Origin: CAZIOI01 sp964540855
Lineage (GTDB): Bacteria > Patescibacteriota > UBA1384 > DTJR01
Reading direction: 5' to 3'
Assembly (NCBI GenBank): GCA_964540855.1
Contig: CAZIOI010000018.1
Location: forward strand, 1-11,690
Length of the DNA: 11,690 bases
Shown: piece after piece, positions 1-7,094 of the stretch
How the letters are laid out: each line of letters starts with the position of its first letter
How positions within the stretch are numbered: the stretch's first letter is position 1
Position numbers and translations under genes: made by a program
The notes under the pieces: generated by a model
Told to the model about the DNA's origin: nothing
Databases searched by the model: none
What the model saw: the letters and a program-made list of their open reading frames with translations, nothing else

Positions 1-872
1 CGCGCGCCACCCCACTCGATTTCGATTTCGTGAGAGACGCCGTCTGTTGTGAAGATAACGACAGGGGCATCACCATTGTTCGCCCAACGGTACTGGGCCT
101 TACGATCCCAGTCCATCGGACGGCATTGATAGCCCCAGCTTGCCGCCACGCGTAGGGCAGTTTGAGAGATGTCGCAGACATAGTCAGAGAAAGCGCTGTC
201 ACCCAGCATTGGAGGTGCAACAGCGCGGCTACCTTCGAGCCGCTTTCGTTGATACTCTCCAAGAACGGGTTGCCCGTTCTCGTCAACGGGCTGAACGATC
301 CTGAACGGGATAATCGCCGAAGCGCCCTTGCCATCCCCCCCGTCCTGTAGGAGATAGATGTCCACGCTGTGCGGCCCGCAGGCCAACAGTGGGGAGTCAA
401 CGACGAACATGAACGGAGACGTGTTCGTCCGAAATGCCTTGAATGAAAACACATCATCTTCCTGCCCATAAAGGTTGCGAGCATTTCTGATTGCACTTCG
501 CAGCCAGCGTTCCTGGTTTTCGCCCGGCCTTGGCCCGGGGATGGTGTCAAAAGCACGCTCCTCGCCGTCAAGACGAAAACGTACCTCCTGCACCTTCCGG
601 TCGCCGGTAGATGGGGCTGTAAAACCCACAACCACCAGCCCAACCTCAACCGGAATCCGTGGCTCCTGAACGACACGGTTGCCCATGCCGTTCAAGTCGT
701 ACGTGACCTCATAGAGCGACACTGGGTCACGCACTGACACGTCGACCCCGATCGATGGGATCATTGTCTGATCCAGCCGAGGTTTCGACCCGAATAGGAG
801 GTCCGCCGGTGCCTGCTGGACACTGCCCAGAAGGCACACCAGTACGACCAGTACGACAAACATTTGCTTCAC
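1..872 (-). CDS. Secreted protein of unknown function, partial (3' end outside window)
   Basis: Unbroken minus-strand reading frame of about 290 codons that runs off the left edge. I chose the GTG at 870-872: an AAGGAG lies 10 nt upstream, an in-frame TGA lies two codons upstream, and the product begins with a Lys followed by a hydrophobic core (MKQMFVVLVVLVCLLGS) and a likely signal-peptidase I site near QQAPA. An ATG at 861-863 is the alternative start. The mature part looks beta-rich and globular, with stretches such as RIPVEVGLVVVGFTAP, FMFVVDSPLLACGPHSVDIY and APVVIFTTDGVSHEIEIEW, and three Cys that could form disulphides. I recognise no family. Third codon positions are mostly G or C; three counted 60-base lines are 57-63% G+C, against 42% for a counted line in cysS. 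This suggests recent transfer or a chimeric contig end. The reading frame is convincing; the function is unknown. Confidence 0.75.
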   Translation of the reverse strand, partial: MKQMFVVLVVLVCLLGSVQQAPADLLFGSKPRLDQTMIPSIGVDVSVRDPVSLYEVTYDLNGMGNRVVQEPRIPVEVGLVVVGFTAPSTGDRKVQEVRFRLDGEERAFDTIPGPRPGENQERWLRSAIRNARNLYGQEDDVFSFKAFRTNTSPFMFVVDSPLLACGPHSVDIYLLQDGGDGKGASAIIPFRIVQPVDENGQPVLGEYQRKRLEGSRAVAPPMLGDSAFSDYVCDISQTALRVAASWGYQCRPMDWDRKAQYRWANNGDAPVVIFTTDGVSHEIEIEWGGA

Positions 873-897
873 AGCAGATCAACTCCTTCGCCGCGTG

Positions 898-922
898 CGC
901 GGCAGCTCGTGCCGCTGCCGCG
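898..922. other. G+C-rich hairpin upstream of the secreted-protein gene
   Basis: Perfect 9-bp inverted repeat (CGCGGCAGC / GCTGCCGCG) with a 7-nt loop, 25 nt upstream of the GTG start. No T-tract follows on either strand, so it is not a typical intrinsic terminator. It could be a leader hairpin or a palindromic operator. G+C-rich sequence ends shortly beyond it, around 935. Confidence 0.5.
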
Positions 923-1004
923 GCGCTCGAGAGCGCTGTTAAGCCACTCTCTTTCTGTATTCATTCAGCTTCGGACAAGATAAGACACGAATCACATATT
1001 AAAA

Positions 1005-1179
1005 ATTATGTCGCTTAAGCGACACCTTGGTACGAAGCGTGCAGGGGTAGGGGGTGCGGGGTCTAGGGGGCTGCTTCGCAATTACGGCCAGAGAGTGGAG
1101 CTCTGGCCTATACCACAAAAGAACAAACCTTCCCCTGACCACCGCAAAATAAAAGCAAGCTTTAGCTTGCAAACATATT
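1005..1179 (+). repeat. Composite intergenic repeat, copy A
   Basis: Two modules also occur near the right end of the window in the same order and orientation. Module 1 (1021-1048, preceded by a TGTCGC-TTAA-GCGACA palindrome) matches 11508-11535 at 25 of 28 positions. Module 2 (1155-1179), which contains the hairpin GCAAGC-TTTA-GCTTGC, matches 11598-11622 at 25 of 25. Between them lie a G-rich stretch, a shared CTTCGCAA and a copy-specific hairpin (GGCCAGAG / CTCTGGCC, 1086-1108). This is an interspersed non-coding repeat family; no transposase is visible. Confidence 0.75.
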
Positions 1180-1207
1180 AAACAGACTAAAAAATTTGAT
1201 AAAGAAA

Positions 1208-1365
1208 GATAGAATTCCCGCCTTCTCCTGTCCGAAGCTATGATTTCAAATTACTTGCATCGCCTCGGTAAAGACGAGCAGAATTCTAGCCAGGAAGTGA
1301 GAAGGAGGGGCTTAGTCCCGATCTAGGTCGGAACAACTCTCCCAAATCCCAGCCAGAATTCTATC
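1208..1365. other. 158-nt element closed by an inverted repeat; candidate structured RNA or MITE-like repeat
   Basis: The ends are a perfect 10-bp inverted repeat (GATAGAATTC at 1208-1217, GAATTCTATC at 1356-1365). A third AGAATTCT-type site (1280-1287) followed by AGCCAG sits inside, and CAGCCAGAATTC ends the element. Internal pairings include CCTTCTC (1221-1227) with GAGAAGG (1299-1305), CTCG (1264-1267) with CGAG (1275-1278), and CCGA (1318-1321) with TCGG (1328-1331). A purine-rich AAGGAGGGG at 1302-1310 resembles a strong SD. No reading frame, tRNA, RNase P, SRP or tmRNA signature was seen. A seven-T run at 1377-1383 would allow plus-strand termination. Strand and function are unresolved. 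Confidence 0.45.
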
Positions 1366-1387
1366 CGTCTTGTCAATTTTTTTGTCG

Positions 1388-1426
1388 AAAAAAATAAGGG
1401 GGATTTAATCCCTCCTTACCTTATTT
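1388..1426 (-). terminator. Intrinsic terminator of cysS
   Basis: Read on the minus strand, 27 nt after the cysS stop, is a stem AAATAAGG...GGAGGGAT-TAA-ATCCCCC..TTATTT (with small bulges) running into a seven-T tract. Position and form fit Rho-independent termination of the zinc-ribbon/cysS transcript. Confidence 0.75.
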
Positions 1427-1453
1427 AACTGACAGATGACCTTACCCTAAAAT

Positions 1454-2911
1454 TCAGGTTTTGTCAATAGCTGTGTAACCTTTTAGGTCCTCGATTTTAT
1501 AGCCCAGCGCGATTATATCCTGTTTTATTTTATCAGCTTGGTCAAAATCTCCAGCTTGGCGCAATCTGTTTCGGTGGTTCAGCTTCTCAATCACATCATT
1601 TTCAAGCTCAACCGTAGAGATAATACCATCATATTGAAAGGATTTTTGTTCAAAACCAATTGCAAGATACGCATCAATCTTTTTAGCAAATTCTTTTGCC
1701 TTTACAGACAAAAAACCAGATTCGAACGCTCGAGAGATCGTGTCAAATACAACCGCCAAAGCCGACGGCGTATCAAGGTCGTTTTCCAGTCTTGCTTCAA
1801 AATTTTCAATTGCTTTGTCAAAAAAACTGTCTTGTTCGTCAGAACTTTCTTTTAAAACAGCTTTTTGCACAAAATTTATAAGATTTTTTCGCGCTGCGCG
1901 CGCTCCGTCGAGTGAAGCAAAGCTAAAGTCTAACTTTGACCTATAGTGCGTTGTGAGACAAAGATACCTGAAATCAAGCGGATCATAACCTTTTTCAATC
2001 AGATCATTTAATCTTATAAAATGCCCGTCAGACTTAGACATCTTGTGTCCGTTTTCCAAAACAAACTCGCTGTGAACCCAGTATTTCGCCAAAGGCCTGC
2101 CTTCAGCCGCCTCTGATTGCGCAATTTCATTTGTATGATGAACGGGTATATGGTCTATTCCGCCGGTATGAATCTCAAATGGCTGACCGAGATATTTGGT
2201 ACTCATCGCTGAACACTCGATATGCCAACCCGGGAACCCCATAACTTTACCCTGTCTCCCAGGGAGACCCCACGGTGAGGGCCACTGCATTTGTCTCTTT
2301 GAATCTTTTGGAGAAAATTTCCACAGGGCAAAATCTGCAGGATTCTTTTTTTGATCGTTTTTTTCTACCCTCGCTCCCTCGCGCAGGGATTCAAGGTCGA
2401 GTCCCGCCAGTTTTCCATAATCTTTGAGCTTTGAAGTATCGAAATAAACCCCGTCATCAATCGTGTATGTGAAACCTTTTTCTTCCAGTTTCCTAATTAG
2501 CTCGATTTGTTCCTTGATATGTTCAGTCGCTCTTGGAACAACGTCCGGTCTGATAATATTTAGTTTCTTAAAATCCTCAAAAAAAGCTGATTCAAAAAAC
2601 TTTGCAATTTCCCAAGCTGTTTTACCCTCGCGAGCAGCCCCCTTCTCCATTTTGTCCTCGCCGCTATCACCGTCATCAGTTAAGTGCCCCACATCGGTAA
2701 TATTCATAACATGCTTCACGTCATATCCAAAATTTCGTAATGTCCTCGCTAGTAGGTCGTCAAAAATATACTTGCGCAAGTTACCTATATGGGCGTAATC
2801 ATAAACAGTGAGGCCGCACGAATAAATACCAACGCGATTGCCGCTGATAGGTTCTATCGGCTCAATCTTCTTGCCAAGTGTGTTATAAATCTTCAGTTGT
2901 TTCATCGGCAT
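1454..2911 (-). CDS. cysS: Cysteinyl-tRNA synthetase
   Basis: Class I aminoacyl-tRNA synthetase (485 aa, normal length) that charges tRNA-Cys with cysteine in the cytoplasm. Visible signatures: the family N-terminus with C32 in SCGLTVYDYA and the HIGH-type motif HIGN at 41-44; the zinc-site segment GFPGWHIECSAMS with C233; the GGIDHIPVHHTNEIAQSEA block (250-268) supplying the other zinc ligands (His/Glu); and KMSKS at 290-294. The C-terminal helical and anticodon-binding part ends with the typical RQAGDFDQADKIKQDIIALG. The HHTNE block differs from the common HHENE form. The start overlaps the 3' end of the upstream zinc-ribbon gene by 29 nt and has only a distant AGGAG, so translation is probably coupled. 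M3 is an alternative start. A terminator follows the TGA stop. Confidence 0.97.
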   Translation of the reverse strand: MPMKQLKIYNTLGKKIEPIEPISGNRVGIYSCGLTVYDYAHIGNLRKYIFDDLLARTLRNFGYDVKHVMNITDVGHLTDDGDSGEDKMEKGAAREGKTAWEIAKFFESAFFEDFKKLNIIRPDVVPRATEHIKEQIELIRKLEEKGFTYTIDDGVYFDTSKLKDYGKLAGLDLESLREGARVEKNDQKKNPADFALWKFSPKDSKRQMQWPSPWGLPGRQGKVMGFPGWHIECSAMSTKYLGQPFEIHTGGIDHIPVHHTNEIAQSEAAEGRPLAKYWVHSEFVLENGHKMSKSDGHFIRLNDLIEKGYDPLDFRYLCLTTHYRSKLDFSFASLDGARAARKNLINFVQKAVLKESSDEQDSFFDKAIENFEARLENDLDTPSALAVVFDTISRAFESGFLSVKAKEFAKKIDAYLAIGFEQKSFQYDGIISTVELENDVIEKLNHRNRLRQAGDFDQADKIKQDIIALGYKIEDLKGYTAIDKT

Positions 2912-3128
2912 TTTCTACAATCCCGATCTCCTGATCCGCCTCTTCCTCTAGGCTGAGATTGTCTTCTCCAAATAAATCATCATCTTGCTCTTTTTTCTCT
3001 ATTTTTTCTAACTCCTTATCAACAGACTCCATCTTTTCTTTACAAACAGGGCAAACCAAATCGTCCCCTTCATAGCCGCATATCGGACAAAAATAGTTCA
3101 ACTTCGTGTCTATTGCCGCATCATCCAT
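2883..3128 (-). CDS. Small zinc-ribbon protein with acidic tail
   Basis: Protein of 81 aa. An N-terminal zinc-ribbon knuckle pair (C14-x2-C17 ... C26-x2-C29; NYFCPICGYE and DLVCPVCKEK) is followed by a short charged helix (residues 33-48) and a strongly acidic, probably disordered tail (QDDDLFGEDNLSLEEEADQE). The ATG is preceded by AAGGAG at 9 nt and by a promoter at 3162-3190, so it is the first gene of a transcript shared with cysS, which it overlaps. No specific family was recognised. The ribbon resembles rubredoxin-like or Sec-independent zinc ribbons that bind metal and mediate protein or nucleic-acid contacts. Whether it assists CysS, itself a zinc enzyme, is speculation based only on the overlap. 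The coding call is well supported; the function is unknown. Confidence 0.85.
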   Translation of the reverse strand: MDDAAIDTKLNYFCPICGYEGDDLVCPVCKEKMESVDKELEKIEKKEQDDDLFGEDNLSLEEEADQEIGIVENADETTEDL

Positions 3129-3161
3129 TTTTCAATTCTCCTTAATATTGTTTATTTGTTT

Positions 3162-3190
3162 TATTCTGTCAAAAACAAACCAACTGTCAA
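3162..3190 (-). promoter_or_regulatory. Sigma-70-type promoter for the zinc-ribbon/cysS transcript
   Basis: On the minus strand a perfect -35 TTGACA (3185-3190) is followed, after 17 nt, by the -10-like AGAATA (3162-3167). The leader is about 30 nt and carries AAGGAG 9 nt before the ATG at 3128. The -10 is imperfect, but spacing and -35 are ideal. The promoter abuts the inverted-repeat element at 3199-3353. Confidence 0.6.
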
Positions 3191-3198
3191 TCTTCGAC

Positions 3199-3353
3199 AA
3201 CGTATAATGCAAAACGTATAGCGTATAACCACAATAGAACAACGCAAAATTAAAAACGAAAAATGTATAACCACAGTGTATAATTCAAAACTTCATATAA
3301 TCGTCGCAAAGCGACACAACAGTTATACGCTATACGTTTTACATTATATGTTA
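3199..3353. repeat. Terminal-inverted-repeat intergenic element, full copy
   Basis: Arms 3199-3229 and 3322-3352 are 31-nt inverted repeats matching at 29 positions. The interior contains a second GTATAACCACA unit (3265-3275) and a GTCGC-AAA-GCGAC hairpin (3303-3315). The segment 3241-3353 matches 10914-11028 closely: 28 of 32 positions in the right arm, all four differences being transitions. The element occupies nearly the whole recR/zinc-ribbon gap and encodes nothing. It is probably a MITE-like or palindromic interspersed repeat whose RNA would fold into a long hairpin that might attenuate read-through from recR. Confidence 0.8.
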
Positions 3354-3354
3354 T

Positions 3355-3951
3355 CTAGAATTCCTTCCTTCCCTCTAGTGATCTGGAGAGGGTGAGCTCA
3401 TCGGCATATTCGAGGTCGCCGCCAACCGGCAAGCCCCTTGCCAGCCTAGTTACTTTCACATCAATGTTTGTAAGCCGATCTTGAATGTAAACCGCCGTTG
3501 CCTCGCCTTCGAGCGACGGGTTGGTCGCTAAAATCACCTCTGTTATCTCACCCGAGCTGGATCGTACCCTATCGACAAGCTCCCTTATTCTGACATCATC
3601 GGGCCCGATTCCGTTTATCGGCGAAATAACACCGCCTAAGACATGAAACACTCCGGAAAATCCCGCTCTATCGAGAGCGATAACATCAAGCGGTTCCTCG
3701 ACAACACAAACGGAAGATTGATCGCGTTCTGTGTCGATACAAATGTCACAGGGGTTAGTTTCTCCATAATTAAAGCATTTAGAGCAAATTTTTAGATCTT
3801 TTTTTAACGCCGAAAGCGCACTCGCCATTTTATCCAAATCGTTTTGATGAGATTTTAACAAATAAAACACAATCCTCGAGGCAGATTTTGGCCCGATTCC
3901 CGGCAAACCCGAGAATTCTTCTATTAGATTGCGTATGGATTTTGCTAGCAC
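3355..3951 (-). CDS. recR: Recombination mediator protein RecR
   Basis: Protein of 198 aa, the usual RecR length. It acts with RecF/RecO in the cytoplasm to load RecA onto SSB-coated gaps during recombinational repair. Visible parts: helix-hairpin-helix (GLPGIGPKSASRI, 15-27); a C4 zinc finger (C56, C59, C68, C71); and a Toprim domain (about 79-175) with VVEEPLDVIAL, the family-typical HVLGGVISPINGIGP, and ATNPSLEGEATA carrying the conserved Glu. The C-terminal hallmark ARGLPVGGDLEYADELTLSRSL is complete. The start is a GTG with no SD; the HhH lies at the expected distance from it, so an upstream start is not needed. A TACAAT -10-like box (3955-3960) with TTAACT 17 nt upstream abuts the start, so a very short or leaderless transcript is possible; otherwise it is read through from topA, 120 nt upstream. 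Confidence 0.96.
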   Translation of the reverse strand: MLAKSIRNLIEEFSGLPGIGPKSASRIVFYLLKSHQNDLDKMASALSALKKDLKICSKCFNYGETNPCDICIDTERDQSSVCVVEEPLDVIALDRAGFSGVFHVLGGVISPINGIGPDDVRIRELVDRVRSSSGEITEVILATNPSLEGEATAVYIQDRLTNIDVKVTRLARGLPVGGDLEYADELTLSRSLEGRKEF

Positions 3952-3985
3952 TATATTGTATTAAATTAAAAATCAAAAGTTAAAG

Positions 3986-4062
3986 ATTAAAATGATAATG
4001 TAAAAGTCAAAAATATATTATTTATTTTTTATGTTTACGGGTTTTTTATCTATCATTTTAAT
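3986..4062. repeat. A+T-rich inverted repeat between topA and recR
   Basis: Perfect 12-bp arms (ATTAAAATGATA at 3986-3997, TATCATTTTAAT at 4051-4062) lie in a very A+T-rich 120-nt spacer with further AAAGATTAA/TTAATCTTT-type pairing around them. There is no G+C-rich stem, so it is a weak terminator at best. It may act as a processing or attenuation hairpin between topA and recR. Confidence 0.45.
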
Positions 4063-4071
4063 TTTTCGTTT

Positions 4072-6054
4072 TTAATCTTTAATTTGTATTTTCGGTATTC
4101 TCTCGATATATTTACACTCCGGATAACTCGAACAGCCAATAAACGGACCGTATTTGCCGCGCGCAACTTTTAGGTCACTGTTACATTTCGGGCATTTTCG
4201 TCCCTTTACCAAATCCTTAGCTTGATCGATCTTGGCTTGTGTAGCTTCATCGATATAGGATTTTGTAAAATGACACTCGGGAAAGCCGGTACAACCATAA
4301 AACCTGCCATTTCTAGAATGTTTTATAACTAGCGGCTTAGAGCATTCCGGACAAACCTCATCTGTCGGCTCGTCCATAGAAGTTTTTTTGATCTTCTGCT
4401 CGCCAGCAACGAGTTTTTTGCTAAACGGCGTATAAAAATCTCGAATTATCTCTTGCCACTTATTTTTGCCCTCAGCCACAAGGTCCAGATCATCTTCCAT
4501 TTTCGCCGTAAAGCTGTAATCGACAATTTCCGAAAAATTTTCTACTAGAAGATCATTTACTACAAATCCGACTTTCTCGGGCTTTAGCCTGCCCTTGTCT
4601 TTTATAACATACCCTCTATCCTGAATCGTTGACATGGTGGGTGCATACGTCGAGGGACGCCCAATCCCCTTCTCCTCTAAGGCCTTAATCAATGTTGCCT
4701 CGGAATATCTTGCCGGCGGCTCGGTAAAGTGTTGCTCTGTTTTGTGTTCGACAAAGTTCGGCTTATCCGCAACCTGCAGTTTGGGCAAGGTTATTGCGGT
4801 GAATTTATTTGGATACAGTTTCAGCCAGCCGTCGAAGCTGATGGTCTGTCCGCGCGAAGCAAATCTGTATTTATCATTTTTGGTTTTTACTTCCGAAACA
4901 TCAATTTGCGCCTTAGCCATTCTCGAAGCAAGAGTCCTTCGCCATATCAAATCGTACAATTTGGCGGCTTGTGAATCTAGTTTGCCGCCAATAGATTCGG
5001 CGGATTTCTCGATATCTGTCGGCCTTATACACTCGTGCGCTTCTTGCGCGCGGGCTGTTTTTGTCTTATATGCGCGTCCGGATTCGGACAGATAATTTGC
5101 GCCATAACCGGATTTAATATATTCGTTAATCTTACCCAAGGCGGCTTGTGAAATACTGATTGAATCAGTTCTCATATACGTAATTAGACCCTGTTCATAC
5201 AGCCCTTGCGCCAAACGCATCGTCTGTTTTGCACTAAACCCGAAGACATTTGCACCCTCCTGCTGCATTGTCGAGGTAGTAAAGGGAGCTGACGGATTCC
5301 TATATTCCTTTTTATCAATAACTTCGGTTACTTCATAAACACCTTTTTCCAGCATGACCTCGATCGCTTTTGCCTCTTTCTCACTTTTTATCTCCAGTTT
5401 ATCAGTCTTCTTGCCATCTATTTCCGATAGCCTTGCTTCGAATTTAATTTTATCTTTTTCCAAAATCGCCACAATCGTCCAGTACTCATCCGCCTTAAAA
5501 GCATCAATCTCGCGCTCGCGCTCGACAACCAGTCGCAAGGCTACGGATTGAACTCTACCCGCAGACAAGCCTTTCATAATCTTTTTCCACAACAACGGGC
5601 TTAAATTGTAGCCAACCAATCTGTCCAAAACACGTCTAGCCTGCTGAGCATCGACAAGTTTCATATCTATCTCTCTGGGATGCGCAACTGCATCTTGGAT
5701 CGCTTCTTTTGTAATTTCCGAAAATGTTATCCTTTTGACAACTGCGCTTGGGTTTTTAAGTCCTGTCGCCTGCGCAATATGCCAAGCAATCGCCTCTCCT
5801 TCTCGATCAAGGTCAGTCGCTAAATAAACTATTTTTGCCTTGGCGACTCGTTTTTTTAGATCGTTGACAACTTTCTTTGCCTTTGTCGGCACTATATATT
5901 TGGGTTCAAAATCTTTTTCTACGTCTATTCCGATATCGCTTTTGGGCAAATCTCTAACATGACCGAAAGACGCTGTTACCTCATAATCAGACCCCAGATA
6001 TGAGTTTATTGTTTTGGCTTTTGCAGGTGACTCTACGATCACTAAATTTTTCAT
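4072..6054 (-). CDS. topA: DNA topoisomerase I (type IA)
   Basis: Relaxes negative supercoils by single-strand passage through a 5'-phosphotyrosine link. At 660 aa it is shorter than the E. coli enzyme but typical for reduced or Gram-positive-like forms. Domains: Toprim at 1-110 with E8 (IVESPAKAKTI) and the metal-binding DLDREGE (D81, D83, E85); topoisomerase core with the active-site Y293 in GLITYMRTDS; conserved EKGIGRPSTYAPTM (461-474); then two C-terminal C4 zinc fingers (C568, C571, C588, C594 and C621, C624, C641, C647). All key residues are present. The ATG lies 20 nt after the dprA stop and has no SD, so it is probably translated by coupling in a surface protein-dprA-topA operon. The dprA-topA neighbourhood is common in bacteria. 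Confidence 0.97.
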   Translation of the reverse strand: MKNLVIVESPAKAKTINSYLGSDYEVTASFGHVRDLPKSDIGIDVEKDFEPKYIVPTKAKKVVNDLKKRVAKAKIVYLATDLDREGEAIAWHIAQATGLKNPSAVVKRITFSEITKEAIQDAVAHPREIDMKLVDAQQARRVLDRLVGYNLSPLLWKKIMKGLSAGRVQSVALRLVVEREREIDAFKADEYWTIVAILEKDKIKFEARLSEIDGKKTDKLEIKSEKEAKAIEVMLEKGVYEVTEVIDKKEYRNPSAPFTTSTMQQEGANVFGFSAKQTMRLAQGLYEQGLITYMRTDSISISQAALGKINEYIKSGYGANYLSESGRAYKTKTARAQEAHECIRPTDIEKSAESIGGKLDSQAAKLYDLIWRRTLASRMAKAQIDVSEVKTKNDKYRFASRGQTISFDGWLKLYPNKFTAITLPKLQVADKPNFVEHKTEQHFTEPPARYSEATLIKALEEKGIGRPSTYAPTMSTIQDRGYVIKDKGRLKPEKVGFVVNDLLVENFSEIVDYSFTAKMEDDLDLVAEGKNKWQEIIRDFYTPFSKKLVAGEQKIKKTSMDEPTDEVCPECSKPLVIKHSRNGRFYGCTGFPECHFTKSYIDEATQAKIDQAKDLVKGRKCPKCNSDLKVARGKYGPFIGCSSYPECKYIERIPKIQIKD

Positions 6055-6074
6055 ATTATTTATTATTTGGCAGC

Positions 6075-7094
6075 CTAAATCAGGTAGTACCTTCCAATTA
6101 TATCCTTTTTTATAAGTCCTTCTATTTCCAGCCTCATCAAATCGACATTGAGTTTTGCCGGATTCTCACTAAGGCACTCTAGCATTCTATCAAAGTTTCC
6201 GTCCTGTGAAACTATGGCGTCCAAAATCAACCGGTCGGATTTCAAAATATCACGAGTTGATTTTTTATCAAGCCCAATGTTTTCTAGAAAATCATTCACT
6301 GATGTCAAAATAAAAGCTCCTTGTCCGATCAGCCGATTGGAGCCTAGAAAGTTCGGTTTGTTTATATCGGCAGGTATCACATAAACATCTTTACCATATT
6401 CCATGGCATATCTTGCCGTCGCCAGAGCGCCGGAACGCTCGGGAGCTTCTACAATAATTACAATATCCGACAATGCCGCAATGATTCTGTTACGAAAGAT
6501 AAAATGATATTTCTCTGTCTTCGATTCCGGTGGATATTCGCTTACGATTAGCGATCCGCTATCTACAATTCGCCTAGATAAGGCCTCATTTTGTGCCGGA
6601 TATATTCGGTCAATAGTTGTTCCGAGAACTGCAATTGTTTTACCTCCGGCGTCAAGTGCGGCTTTATGTGAAGCCGCATCAATACCTGCCGCTAAACCGG
6701 AAACGACCACATAGCCGTATTTAGAGAGTTCTACAGATACAGCTGCAGCTTGCGCGAGACCATAAACCGTAGCTTTTCTGGTTCCGACTACCCCAACCGT
6801 TTTCGCGGTGGTGAAAGTTGATTTGTCGCCCCGACAATAGATTACTAAAGGCGAGTCGTCAAAATTCTTAAGTCTTTTTGGGTAATTTTTATCAACACGC
6901 GTGACTACACTAATACCCTTTCTGTTCAGCTTGGATTCAAGATCACGTAGCTGACCAATCGGCGGTCTGTTGATTTTTGACCTCTTGCAGACCGCCGCAT
7001 CAGCATTCTTCGGCGATTCTATCAGCTCACTTATCCATCGGCATGGAAATTTGCCCTTCAGGCTCAGAGCTAATAGAACATCCCTAGAGAGCAT
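6075..7094 (-). CDS. dprA: DNA-processing protein DprA (Smf)
   Basis: Protein of 339 aa. DprA binds incoming single-stranded DNA in the cytoplasm during transformation and loads RecA. Visible parts: an N-terminal helical region (1-90); the Rossmann-like core beginning GVVGTRKATVYG (101-112); signature SGLAAGIDAASHKAAL (132-147); QNEALSRRI and SEYPPE (168-190); RNRIIAALSDIVIIVEA (201-217); SGALATARYA (221-230); GSNRLIGQGA (251-260); and a C-terminal winged-helix-like region (about 285-339). Its ATG immediately follows the TAA of the large surface-protein gene with no spacer and no SD, a strong sign of translational coupling. topA follows after 20 nt. A 10-bp perfect inverted repeat lies in the 5' coding part (6960-6997). 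Competence genes other than recR/dprA are not in the window, so natural transformation is inferred, not shown. Confidence 0.95.
   Translation of the reverse strand: MLSRDVLLALSLKGKFPCRWISELIESPKNADAAVCKRSKINRPPIGQLRDLESKLNRKGISVVTRVDKNYPKRLKNFDDSPLVIYCRGDKSTFTTAKTVGVVGTRKATVYGLAQAAAVSVELSKYGYVVVSGLAAGIDAASHKAALDAGGKTIAVLGTTIDRIYPAQNEALSRRIVDSGSLIVSEYPPESKTEKYHFIFRNRIIAALSDIVIIVEAPERSGALATARYAMEYGKDVYVIPADINKPNFLGSNRLIGQGAFILTSVNDFLENIGLDKKSTRDILKSDRLILDAIVSQDGNFDRMLECLSENPAKLNVDLMRLEIEGLIKKDIIGRYYLI

Noticed and set aside
869..964. 31-codon minus-strand frame whose TGA overlaps the GTG of the secreted-protein gene
   Set aside because: No SD, low-complexity composition and no recognisable sequence; the hairpin at 898-922 explains the G+C-rich part.
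755..1018. Plus-strand 87-codon frame with an Ala-rich stretch
   Set aside because: It is antisense to the secreted-protein gene and its leader; the minus-strand frame has a signal peptide, SD and full-length continuity.
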